From assembly GCF_002909235.1 (NCBI RefSeq), contig NZ_PHQQ01000027.1, positions 28,972 through 92,971 on the forward strand: DNA of 64,000 nt, read 5' to 3'. Below, piece by piece: positions 55,056 through 63,247 of this stretch. The notes beneath the pieces are model-generated. The model was not told the DNA's origin, made no database searches, and saw only the letters and a program-made list of their open reading frames with translations. The DNA is from Arenibacter catalasegens. GTDB taxonomy: Bacteria > Bacteroidota > Bacteroidia > Flavobacteriales > Flavobacteriaceae. Within the stretch, counting starts at the first letter, position 1. Every line of letters starts with the position of its first letter. The translations under genes and the position numbers were made by a program.

Positions 55056-56498
55056 ATGAAGCCCAAACTAATTACCATAGCTCTTAGTTTAACATTAACT
55101 TTTTCCATTTTTGGCCAGAACCCAATAGAATTGGGTGACAGGAGAGAAATTTTTGTTGATGAATATTTAATTGAAAATCTTGATGGCCTGGAAATTGTAA
55201 AGCACACACCAATAGATGAAGGTCCAGTATTGAACTTTGATAAACCCTGGGAAGGGCATTTTAGCGGATATGTTACCATTATAAAAGACGAGGATATATT
55301 CAGGGCCTATTACAGAGGTATTAGGGAGTCCGGACAAGATGGTAATAACTCCGAGGTTACTTGTTATGCCGAATCAAAAGATGGAATTAACTGGGTAAAA
55401 CCCAATTTAAAACTTTTTGTAATAGACGGGACTTTAGACAATAATGTAATTATGGCTAATGCTGCACCACTTTCACATAATTTTAGCCCTTTCCTTGATG
55501 CAAATCCGGATGCAAATCCAAATCAGAAATACAAAGCACTGGCGGGTGTTCGCGAAAGCGGGCTAATCGCCTTTACCTCCCCAGATGGAATTCATTGGGA
55601 AAAACTTCAGGAAAAGCCCGTTTTTACTGAGGGTATTTTTGATTCACAAAACGTATCGTTTTGGTCTGAATCGGAAAAGAAATATGTATGTTATTTCAGA
55701 ACTTGGACAGGTGAAGGTTATACAGGGTTTAGAGGTGTTAGTCGCACAACCTCAAAAGATTTTGTACACTGGACAGAACCTAAGCAAATGACCTATGGAG
55801 AGGCTCCTCTTGAACATTTATATACCCAGCAAACTAGCCCATATTACCGTGCGCCACATATTTATGTAGCCATAGGAGGAAGGTTTATGCCGGGCAGACA
55901 AGTGCTGACCGACAAACAGGCCGAAGAATTCAATGTTAATCCGAAATACTTCAAAGATTGCTCGGATGCATTTTTTATGACATCAAGAGGTGGAAGTGAA
56001 TATACCAGAACATTCATGGAGTCGTTTATCCGTCCCGGTATAGGCCTTGATAACTGGGTTTCACGGTCCAACTATCCTGCTCTCAATGTGGTGCAAACCA
56101 GTTCTGAAGAGATGTCTTTATATGTAAATCAGGACTATGCCCAACCTACTGCAAATTTAAATCGTTATTCATTGCGAATCGATGGATTTACCTCTATATC
56201 GGCCGCTTATATTGGCGGAGAATTAACAACCAAACCCTTTACCTTCACTGGCAATGAACTTGAAATTAACTATTCTACTTCCGCTGCCGGGGAAATTAGG
56301 TTTGAGATACAGGATGAAGATGGAACACCCATTCCGGGTTATACCATGGAAGACGGGCAGGAGATAATAGGAAATGAGATATCACGTATCGTGCAATGGA
56401 ACGGAAACAAAGATTTAGATAAGTTGGTTTCCAAAACTGTCCGGTTACGTATTTATATGAAAGATGCAGATTTGTATTCGATAAAATTTAGAGAGTAA
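55056..56498 (+). CDS. Secreted beta-propeller, glycoside-hydrolase-like protein
   Basis: I start at 55056 (MKPKLITIALSLTLTFSIFG), which gives a clean signal peptide; the frame extends 7 codons upstream. The protein, about 480 residues, shows ELGDRREIFVDEYLIE, repeated ESKDGINWVKP, TSPDGIHWEK and TTSKDFVHWTEP units of a five-bladed propeller, and a C-terminal jelly-roll-like region (IRFEIQDEDGTPIPGYTMEDG). It is clearly related to the lipoprotein at 41.55-43.07 kb. It is the first gene of the plus arm, directly after the divergent control region. GH family not assigned. Confidence 0.8.
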   Translation: MKPKLITIALSLTLTFSIFGQNPIELGDRREIFVDEYLIENLDGLEIVKHTPIDEGPVLNFDKPWEGHFSGYVTIIKDEDIFRAYYRGIRESGQDGNNSEVTCYAESKDGINWVKPNLKLFVIDGTLDNNVIMANAAPLSHNFSPFLDANPDANPNQKYKALAGVRESGLIAFTSPDGIHWEKLQEKPVFTEGIFDSQNVSFWSESEKKYVCYFRTWTGEGYTGFRGVSRTTSKDFVHWTEPKQMTYGEAPLEHLYTQQTSPYYRAPHIYVAIGGRFMPGRQVLTDKQAEEFNVNPKYFKDCSDAFFMTSRGGSEYTRTFMESFIRPGIGLDNWVSRSNYPALNVVQTSSEEMSLYVNQDYAQPTANLNRYSLRIDGFTSISAAYIGGELTTKPFTFTGNELEINYSTSAAGEIRFEIQDEDGTPIPGYTMEDGQEIIGNEISRIVQWNGNKDLDKLVSKTVRLRIYMKDADLYSIKFRE

Positions 56499-56583
56499 TT
56501 ATTTACAAGGCCACACTGCATTATCCAATAAAATTGCTGAAGCAGGAATCAAAAACTATGGCTAAATACAATTCGATGAATAA

Positions 56584-58251
56584 ATGAAAAAAGTAGTTTT
56601 TAGCTTATTAGTATTAATCCACTTAGCGCTTTCAACCCATGCACAAATTTTAGATGAGAATGCTTCTTTTTTATCCTTAGAAACAGATTCTATAGTTAGT
56701 ATAGAATATCAGTTGAAAACATTAAAATCAAATCCTGAAATTTTACGGTATCGTAAACTTCGAGAAGCAAAAGCCGAGGACCCCTATCGCCCACTATATC
56801 ATTTTTCCACTCCAGAAGGTCTGTTGAACGATCCAAATGGTTTTACTTTTTGGAATGGGAATTATCATCTATTTTATCAACTTCGGGGAATTGATAGTGA
56901 TGCTATGGAATGGGCCCATGCATATAGCAAAGATCTAATTCATTGGAAGGACCTGCCAATGGCGCTAAAAAAAGATAGTGGGCAAATTTACAGCGGACAA
57001 ACTTTAGCTGAAGATAATCGGGTCATTGCCATGTACCATAATACGGATGGAGGAAACTATGTAGCCATTGGAAAAGACCCACTTCTGCTCAACATGAAAA
57101 AATACGCTAAAAACCCCGTGATTGCGGAAGGAAGGGTCTCTGGAGAAGGCTTTCAACCCCCATTCGATCCAAATATCTGGAAACAAGCGGATGGTTACTA
57201 TTATTCCATCAGTGGCACTTGCAAAAATGGCAAGCGGACTAAAGAGGGTTTTCCAGTAACCGATCTGTTCCGATCAAAAGACTTGCTCCAATGGGAATAT
57301 ATTAGCCTATTAATTGAAGATGAAGACTGGGTCCGAATGGGTCTGGGATCCGGAGATGATGCCGCAGTTCCGAATTTTCATCCTATTCAGACTAGAAATG
57401 AAAAAGGGGAAATTATGGCTAATGCACCGCAACATTGGATGTTTAACTTTTTCAGTCATGGACATGGAGGTCGTGCCTTAATTGGAGCCTACGATCACAA
57501 AAAAACACGATTTCATCCGAAAAAATTTTACCGCATGAATTATGGGCCTGTTTATAAAGGCACCTTACATGCACCTTCAGTATTTGTAGATTCACTTGGG
57601 CGAATGCTGGCAATCTACAACATACGGGAAAACCTCACCACGGCAAAGGAAGTAATTACCTCACCTTCACCCCAAGGTTGGTATGGTGTAATGTCCTTGG
57701 TCAGGCAGTACTGGCTATCGGAAGACGAAGACCTTAGAATAGAACCTGCAGGAGAGTTCGAATCGCTACGTTATGATCATAAAACGATAACGAAGATAAA
57801 TCTGAATACGAACCAAGAAACTGTACTTGAGAATTTCTCTGGAAATTCACTGGAAATAAAGGCGGTCATAAACCCGCTAAATGCTGAAAAGATTGGGATT
57901 GAAGTATTGCGTTCGCCAGATGGAGAGGAAACTACTAGAATTTTTTATGACCCAAAGGAAAAGACACTTACATTGGACGTGTCAAAAGGTTCGCAACAGA
58001 AAAAAGTACCCGAACGAGGCCCCGAAGTAGGACCACTTGAATTAAAAAATAATGAATTATTAGAACTCCGAATATTCATAGACCGTAGTATTATAGAAGT
58101 ATTTGCCAATAAACGCCAATGTCTTACCGCAAGAGTGTATCCTTCAGGAAAGAATAGCAATACCATTTCTGTCTTTGCCAATGGTGGTCAAGCGATTTTT
58201 GAATCTTTGGAACTCTGGAAGATGAAAAGTATCTGGCCAGAATTGGAATAA
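56584..58251 (+). CDS. GH32-like five-bladed propeller protein with altered motifs
   Basis: The 555-residue secreted protein has the GH32 layout. LLNDPNG carries the putative nucleophile D83, and FDPNIWKQ (D195) stands in the place of the RDP motif, so the Arg is missing. The ECP-like acid/base motif is not seen: the expected region reads DDAAVPNFHPI, without a Glu at that site. The C-terminal beta-sandwich with IDRSIIEVFANKRQC is typical of GH32. True GH32 enzymes cleave beta-fructosides; the altered sites suggest a different specificity or mechanism. It lies 85 bp after the propeller gene on the same strand. Confidence 0.85.
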   Translation: MKKVVFSLLVLIHLALSTHAQILDENASFLSLETDSIVSIEYQLKTLKSNPEILRYRKLREAKAEDPYRPLYHFSTPEGLLNDPNGFTFWNGNYHLFYQLRGIDSDAMEWAHAYSKDLIHWKDLPMALKKDSGQIYSGQTLAEDNRVIAMYHNTDGGNYVAIGKDPLLLNMKKYAKNPVIAEGRVSGEGFQPPFDPNIWKQADGYYYSISGTCKNGKRTKEGFPVTDLFRSKDLLQWEYISLLIEDEDWVRMGLGSGDDAAVPNFHPIQTRNEKGEIMANAPQHWMFNFFSHGHGGRALIGAYDHKKTRFHPKKFYRMNYGPVYKGTLHAPSVFVDSLGRMLAIYNIRENLTTAKEVITSPSPQGWYGVMSLVRQYWLSEDEDLRIEPAGEFESLRYDHKTITKINLNTNQETVLENFSGNSLEIKAVINPLNAEKIGIEVLRSPDGEETTRIFYDPKEKTLTLDVSKGSQQKKVPERGPEVGPLELKNNELLELRIFIDRSIIEVFANKRQCLTARVYPSGKNSNTISVFANGGQAIFESLELWKMKSIWPELE

Positions 58252-58324
58252 ACAATGTAGCGATTTGTAAAAACAATTTTAACCTCGAGTACTAATTTTA
58301 AACGACAATTTTTTATAAAGGATT

Positions 58325-58810
58325 ATGGATCAAAAAGAACAGCGTAGAAAAGTAATGACGCGAAAAGCCTCTGATAATAAATATCTGCACAAAGATTTTC
58401 ATGTGTCAATGAATATTTTATTAAAATATATCTATAAAAACTTTGGTAAAGAGGAATTGATAAATTATTTAACTCAATATGCTGAAGCGTATTACAAACC
58501 AGTTCGTCAGGAACTAAAACTTGGCAACATAGATGCCCTCCGTAACTATTTTACTGATATATATAAAAAAGAAGAGTGGCCAGTAAAAATTAATTGTGAT
58601 GAACATATTCTGGAAATTGAGCAGGATGCCTGCCCTGGCATATCTCAGATAAGGGCAAAAGGAGACGAACCCTGCCCATATTACATCGAAACCTATAATA
58701 CCCTATACAAATCGCTATGTAAGGATACGACATTTGAATATCAACTTGAATATTTTGATGAAGTAACAGGAGCCTGCAAACAAGTGTTCAGAAAGAAGAT
58801 AACGTTTTAA
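58325..58810 (+). CDS. ATC-hydrolase-like (PF14196 type) small protein 1
   Basis: The 161-residue cytoplasmic protein has a helical N-terminal half (NILLKYIYKNFGKEELINYL) and a Cys-containing core (IEQDACPGISQIR, EPCPYYIETYNTLY) that resembles the L-2-amino-thiazoline-4-carboxylate hydrolase family. The similarity is from pattern memory and moderate. ATC hydrolase opens a thiazoline ring to carbamoyl-cysteine; the substrate here is unknown. It is followed 17 bp later by a second protein with a similar pattern, so the two may form a complex. Confidence 0.6.
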   Translation: MDQKEQRRKVMTRKASDNKYLHKDFHVSMNILLKYIYKNFGKEELINYLTQYAEAYYKPVRQELKLGNIDALRNYFTDIYKKEEWPVKINCDEHILEIEQDACPGISQIRAKGDEPCPYYIETYNTLYKSLCKDTTFEYQLEYFDEVTGACKQVFRKKITF

Positions 58811-58827
58811 CTAAATAAAAGAAAGAA

Positions 58828-59271
58828 ATGATTTCATGTACAGAGTTTATACCAGCTTATAGCGAAGGTTTTAAATTTATTGAACGACTTGGAGGACGAA
58901 GTGAATTGGAGAAATTTTGGAGCGAGCTATCTGATATTTATTTAAAGGATACGCTTCAAAAATTAATTACCGAAAAAGGATTGGCCGGTTGTTTTGATTA
59001 CTGGTCTCATTCGCTCAATGAAGAAGCTGCGGATTTTACAATGATCCTCGATGAGGATAAAGACGAATTTACAATAGATTTACATAAATGTCCCTCTATG
59101 GGAATGCTTCTTGAATTAAAGCACATGACCCCTTATCATTCGTATTGCGACCATTGCCCCGCATTATACAAGCCAATTGCTGAAGCATCAGGATATGTTT
59201 ATACCTCAGAAATTAATTGCGATAATGCTAGTTGCAAAATAACTATTAAAGGACCAAAAAATGACATATAA
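58828..59271 (+). CDS. ATC-hydrolase-like (PF14196 type) small protein 2
   Basis: The 147-residue cytoplasmic protein shares with its upstream neighbour a Cys-rich core: HKCPSMGMLLEL, then YHSYCDHCPALYKPI, and a C-terminal INCDNASCKITIKG. At least six Cys suggest a metal or disulfide/thiol function. Its end overlaps the start of the lyase gene by 11 bp, so translation is coupled. Length and pattern are similar to the preceding protein, which supports a duplicated, probably heteromeric, pair. Confidence 0.6.
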   Translation: MISCTEFIPAYSEGFKFIERLGGRSELEKFWSELSDIYLKDTLQKLITEKGLAGCFDYWSHSLNEEAADFTMILDEDKDEFTIDLHKCPSMGMLLELKHMTPYHSYCDHCPALYKPIAEASGYVYTSEINCDNASCKITIKGPKNDI

Positions 59272-60151
59272 AAAAATTGAAGATGGTTTTTATCCGGCAC
59301 TGGGAACACCAACAAATTCTGAGGGTAAACTCATCCTTAGTAGTTTTAGAAAACAGATTGAACTTATGATTGATGCTGGTGCAAAAGGTGTGTTATGTAT
59401 GGGATCCATGGGGAAAATGGCTAGTATTAGTGATAGGGAGTATTCAGGCGTGGCCAAACAATGCGTTGAAAATGTTTCCCAAAAAGTACCCGTAATGGTT
59501 GGCGTGATGGATTGTTCTGTTTCAAGGGTATTGGATCGAGTTGAAGCCCTAGGCGATATTAAAATTGATGGTGTAGTAGCTACGGTTCCCTATTATTATA
59601 AATTAAGTTCAAATGAAATAATAAATTTCTTTAAGCAGTTGTCGAAAAAATCAAAGTACCCCGTCTATATCTATGACTTACCTTCGGTTACACAAGCCCC
59701 TGTTACCTTTGAAATAATGGAGGCCCTTGCAGATATACCGAATATAAAAGGAATAAAAACGGGCAACATCACTCTAATTCGTGAAATACAACGCAGTAAT
59801 TATAGAAATGATGCTTTCTCTGTGTTATATAGTGGATTAGACCTGTTTGATATAGCATTGAATTCCGGAATAAGAAAAAACCTAGACGGCATGTTTACTT
59901 GCACTCCATTTAATTCAAAAAAATTATACGAAAATTTAGAACAGAATAGTTTAAAAACTAATTCAATTTATTTGAGTAACATTCTCAATTTGCGAAATAT
60001 ATTTTTAAAAGAATCTGTATTTTCAGCTTATTCATACGCCATGGAATTGTTGGGTTGCCCGGGAGATTATCACCCTGATTACAGCCTACCTATATCCGAG
60101 AAACTGAAAAAAGAAATTTATAATTTTATGAAAACTATAAAAGAAATATAA
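59261..60151 (+). CDS. DapA/NanA-family (DHDPS-like) aldolase or lyase
   Basis: A 296-residue class I lyase of the DHDPS/N-acetylneuraminate lyase family. The N-terminus has FYPALGTPTNSEGK, the catalytic Tyr is Y138 in VYIYDLPS, and the Schiff-base lysine is K166 in KGIKTGNI. The family motif that reads GxxGE reads MGSMGKMA here. Members cleave or condense pyruvate with an aldehyde; the family also includes sialic acid lyase and keto-deoxy-sugar aldolases. It overlaps the second ATC-hydrolase-like gene, so the two activities probably act on one pathway. Confidence 0.85.
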   Translation: MTYKKIEDGFYPALGTPTNSEGKLILSSFRKQIELMIDAGAKGVLCMGSMGKMASISDREYSGVAKQCVENVSQKVPVMVGVMDCSVSRVLDRVEALGDIKIDGVVATVPYYYKLSSNEIINFFKQLSKKSKYPVYIYDLPSVTQAPVTFEIMEALADIPNIKGIKTGNITLIREIQRSNYRNDAFSVLYSGLDLFDIALNSGIRKNLDGMFTCTPFNSKKLYENLEQNSLKTNSIYLSNILNLRNIFLKESVFSAYSYAMELLGCPGDYHPDYSLPISEKLKKEIYNFMKTIKEI

Positions 60152-60157
60152 AATACA

Positions 60158-61033
60158 ATGATTGTTAAATCTAAAATCTTTTATACCGTACTGATTATTG
60201 CTTTTTGGCAATCATTTGGTTATTCCCAATCGGAGAAAGTTGATTATTCTGGTTTTTTAAAAAATGTTGTGGAATCTGATGAAAAATTTTGGGTGCGTGT
60301 TCACGCAGCTGAAGCATTGATCTCAAATAATTTTGAAGTAAATGTAAAACAGCTTTTCAAAAATGAGTTGAATGGGGATGGAGTGGAAAAAATAGGAGCT
60401 TTGAGGCTAATGGCTCGAACTTTCATGAATAATGGTATTGAAATTGATTCAATTGCAATGAAGATACGTTATCAGTTAGAGATTGCTAAAAATGAGCATA
60501 CCAAATCAGTTGCCATTGAAACATTAGGCAAGCTTGGCTTTTACCTTCCTGATGAACGAATTTCTGCATTGGCTCGAAACGGTGAAGGGGTTTTAAAGGG
60601 AATGGCCCAATGGGTGTTGGCCAACTCGGGAAAAGTTCAGGATATTAATAAATTGTCGGACTTGCTTATAACAACCGATTCGTTAAAATTTCTATCTGCT
60701 GCCTATTCTTTGCGGTTTATAGAAAATGTTTCTCCTGAGACTTATAGTAAAATGAAAGAGAAATATAATTCTCTTGATAAGGATTATTATTATCGTGTTT
60801 ATTTGGTAAGTGCATTATATGTCCATGCACCTATTGAAGAATTAAGTATATTAAAAAATGAATTATATGCTTATTTAAATGGTGAGACTTACGAACGGTA
60901 TGAAGTTTATCAAGCTTTAGCTGTCAGAGGAAGTGAGGAGGATATTGCAAAAATACAAGTAGGCTTCAGTGAAGAAAAAGATACTGATGTCAAGGTTTCG
61001 GCTTCAGATGCCTATCTAGCTAATAGACATTAG
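60158..61033 (+). CDS. Secreted HEAT-repeat-like protein
   Basis: The 291-residue protein begins with a signal peptide (ILYTVLIIAFW-like hydrophobic stretch, ending near GYSQ) and consists of helical repeats: KFWVRVHAAEALISNNF, HTKSVAIETLGKLGFY and YYYRVYLVSALYVHA. It resembles the lipoprotein at 37.4-38.3 kb in sequence pattern and length. It starts 6 bp after the lyase and is the last gene of the plus arm. A scaffold or sensor function is possible; no catalytic motif is seen. Confidence 0.72.
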   Translation: MIVKSKIFYTVLIIAFWQSFGYSQSEKVDYSGFLKNVVESDEKFWVRVHAAEALISNNFEVNVKQLFKNELNGDGVEKIGALRLMARTFMNNGIEIDSIAMKIRYQLEIAKNEHTKSVAIETLGKLGFYLPDERISALARNGEGVLKGMAQWVLANSGKVQDINKLSDLLITTDSLKFLSAAYSLRFIENVSPETYSKMKEKYNSLDKDYYYRVYLVSALYVHAPIEELSILKNELYAYLNGETYERYEVYQALAVRGSEEDIAKIQVGFSEEKDTDVKVSASDAYLANRH

Positions 61034-61060
61034 TTTCAAAGTCACATTGTTTTGATTGAC

Positions 61061-61231
61061 ATGGATATCATTATCAGGGAAGTAGGTCTGTTAGCCCTTT
61101 CTTTGCAGGAATTTTATTATACGCTATTTTTTTTGCACTATTTCCTATTTAGATCTTCTGGGAAAGGACGGAGTGTCAAATATGAGCCAGTGTTTGCTTT
61201 GGTGGCAATTATGGGAGCACCGATTATTTAA
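61061..61231 (+). CDS. Possible small membrane protein or remnant
   Basis: A 56-residue frame from ATG 61061 to TAA 61229-61231 reads REVGLLALSLQEFYYTLFFL then KYEPVFALVAIMGAPII. Two hydrophobic segments flank a basic loop. It begins 28 bp after the HEAT-like gene. It may be a real small protein or a remnant of a longer membrane protein; no family is recognised. Confidence 0.35.
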   Translation: MDIIIREVGLLALSLQEFYYTLFFLHYFLFRSSGKGRSVKYEPVFALVAIMGAPII

Positions 61232-61421
61232 GTCAATAAAACTTAACTCATAATGAATATAAATAACACCCCAGGACATATAATAATATGTACCTCTCAT
61301 AGTTCTTAAATCCTCGCCAAAGGCGATTATGACCTTAATAAAAGTGAGCCTTATTGAACTTTTTTTCACAACTAAAAAGGCCTCCAATCTCTTGGAATCC
61401 CTGTTTTAATTGGTTAATTCA
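61232..61421. other. Gene-free AT-rich stretch
   Basis: AT-rich DNA with no credible gene between the small membrane frame and the tandem array. The overlapping minus-strand frame of 80 codons has an atypical composition and no family signal. Confidence 0.3.
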
Positions 61422-61779
61422 CTAGGATTACGTGTGGTTTTCCTTGCTTACCAATGTTGCAAATTCAAAACGTCGCAGCTACCACTGGGAGCTTCTTTGT
61501 TTTCTTCAAAGCTCGAACAAGTTTGGGCTTTCATAATAGGCTAGGATTACCTGCGGTGATCCTCTTCCATCAATGTTGCAAATTCAAAACCGCGCAGCTA
61601 GCACTGCGAGCTTCTTTATTTTCTTCAAAGCCCGAACAAGTTTGGGCTTTCATAATAGGCTAGGATTACCTGCGGTGATCCTCTTCCATCAATGTTGCAA
61701 ATTCAAAACCGCGCAGCTAGCACTGCTAGTTTTTTTATTTACTACAAAGCTCAAACAAGTTTGGCTTTTTCGCAAATAA
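61422..61779 (+). repeat. Tandem array of a 119-bp repeat (three copies)
   Basis: Three contiguous units start at 61422, 61541 and 61660, exactly 119 bp apart, judged by the recurring CTAGGATTAC and by AATGTTGCAAATTCAAAA at 61453, 61572 and 61691. The second and third units are near identical at the start; the first differs mainly in the segment after TAGGATTAC, and the third is altered at its end. The unit includes CGCAGCTAGCACTG and ACAAGTTTGGGCTTTCATAA. A diverged copy lies at 25632-25750. The position directly before the integrase gene suggests a link with recombination. No spacers separate the units, so it is not a CRISPR. Confidence 0.85.
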
Positions 61780-61780
61780 A

Positions 61781-61806
61781 AAAACCACGCCATTAGGCGT
61801 GGTTTT
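61781..61806 (+). terminator. Hairpin terminator after the tandem array
   Basis: Perfect 11-bp arms AAAACCACGCC (61781-61791) and GGCGTGGTTTT (61796-61806) with a 4-base loop, followed by the T-run that is part of the right arm and preceded by A-run, so it could work on both strands. Confidence 0.7.
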
Positions 61807-61996
61807 GAAAGTGTGGTGATGGCACTAGGAACACTATTGTACGATATCACTACATCTTGAAACCATTGAAAATATTACGTTAAGTCAATAAAAACAAAGG
61901 GTATGAGAATAATTAACCTCTTGTAATGTTTGTATATTTTTGTATGTATTTCGTTTTATTTGCCTCCAATCGTACAATTATCGTACATTTACACCT

Positions 61997-63247
61997 ATGG
62001 CAACAATCAATTTTCTATACCGTTCAAAGAAACCTGAATCCTATTTAACAACCCGGTTACTATTTACCCATGATAATGTCAACTATGTTTTTGCGGCCAC
62101 TTCCAAAGTCAAAGTAAAGGCGGAATATTGGAAAGAAACGCACGGAGGCAAACCGCCAAAGGATGTAAAGAAGCTTAACGAATATATTAGGGTCAATAAG
62201 GAACTGAGCGAAATAACGGAGCGTGTCCTAAATGCTTTCGAGGCCGAGGATCCTCGAAATATTAATAAAGAATGGTTAGCGGCGGCCATGTACCCCAAAA
62301 AGGAAAACGGATCCGATGAGATACCAAATGACTTTCTAGGCTACATGGATTTTTATCTAAGTTATAAAAAAAATGAACTGAGTATAACGGGCGCACGCCG
62401 TGTCCGGGTATCAAAACACAAAATGGAAAGGTTACAAGCTCATCTAAGAAAAACCATCCTCATAAAGGATATAAACGAGGATTTTAAAAAGAAGTTCCAA
62501 GAGTATAGTAACCAAGAGAAATACAGCCAAAACACTCAACAACGGGAATTAGTCTTAATAAAAACGATCTGTTACCATGCCCGGTTTATGGGGTTAGAGG
62601 TTCATCATCAATTGGATAGCCTTAGATTAAAAAGACAATCGGTAAACCATGTTTATTTGACCTTTGAGGAGATCGAGATAATACGAGATTTGGAACTAAC
62701 TAACGAACATTTGCAAAATGCGAGGGATTGGCTAGTAATATCATGTTACACCGGGCAAAGGGTTTCGGATTTTATGCGGTTCGATAAGGATATGATTCGG
62801 ATCGATGAGGGTAAACACCTTTTAGAGTTCAAACAAAAGAAAACAGGTAAGCTAATGACTATCCCAATTTCTAAAGAAGTTAGAAAGGTACTGGCTAAAC
62901 GTAACGGGGATTTTCCTAGAGCTATCTCGGATCAGAAATACAACGATTATATTAAGGACGTTGCAGAGGCCGCCGAGCTTTTCGAGTTGGCCGAGGGAAA
63001 AAAACGTATAGATATAACCCCAAAGGAGAAAAAATCAACGTGGAGGGATGTAACGGGGAAATATCCTAAATGGCAGTTAGTGAGTTCTCATATAGGTAGG
63101 CGTTCCTTTGCTACCAACCATTACGGGAAAGTGCCTACCTCCTACCTCATCAATATTACCGGGCATGGTTCCGAGAAAATGTTTTTAAGCTACATACAAA
63201 AGAGTAATAAGGATATGGCTATAGATGCTTATGATTACTTTAATTAA
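61997..63247 (+). CDS. Tyrosine recombinase/integrase
   Basis: I start at the ATG at 61997 (MATINFLYRSKKPESYL), 19 codons after the first possible start; the result is 416 residues. The N-terminal Arm-DNA-binding type domain (about 1-95) and SAM-like domain (about 100-200) precede the catalytic domain with R255 in TGQRVSDF, H365-x-x-R368 in SSHIGRRSF, H390 in NITGHGSEK and Y399 in FLSYIQK. The set is complete, so the enzyme should be active. It is typical of Bacteroidetes mobile-element integrases. No excisionase or tRNA target is seen, and the tandem repeat array lies immediately upstream. Confidence 0.93.
   Translation: MATINFLYRSKKPESYLTTRLLFTHDNVNYVFAATSKVKVKAEYWKETHGGKPPKDVKKLNEYIRVNKELSEITERVLNAFEAEDPRNINKEWLAAAMYPKKENGSDEIPNDFLGYMDFYLSYKKNELSITGARRVRVSKHKMERLQAHLRKTILIKDINEDFKKKFQEYSNQEKYSQNTQQRELVLIKTICYHARFMGLEVHHQLDSLRLKRQSVNHVYLTFEEIEIIRDLELTNEHLQNARDWLVISCYTGQRVSDFMRFDKDMIRIDEGKHLLEFKQKKTGKLMTIPISKEVRKVLAKRNGDFPRAISDQKYNDYIKDVAEAAELFELAEGKKRIDITPKEKKSTWRDVTGKYPKWQLVSSHIGRRSFATNHYGKVPTSYLINITGHGSEKMFLSYIQKSNKDMAIDAYDYFN

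Noticed and set aside
58265..58276. TTGTAAAAACAA as a third regulator site before the ATC-hydrolase-like genes
   Set aside because: It is palindromic, but the spacer is 4 bases, so it does not fit TNGTNNNACNA.
61145..61387. 80-codon minus-strand frame
   Set aside because: No family signal, and it overlaps a more plausible plus-strand small membrane frame.
61454..61663. Overlapping frames of about 70 codons inside the 119-bp repeats
   Set aside because: They are the repeat unit read in one frame; no start context or domain supports real proteins.
61422..61779. CRISPR array
   Set aside because: Units are contiguous and 119 bp long, with no spacers and no cas genes.
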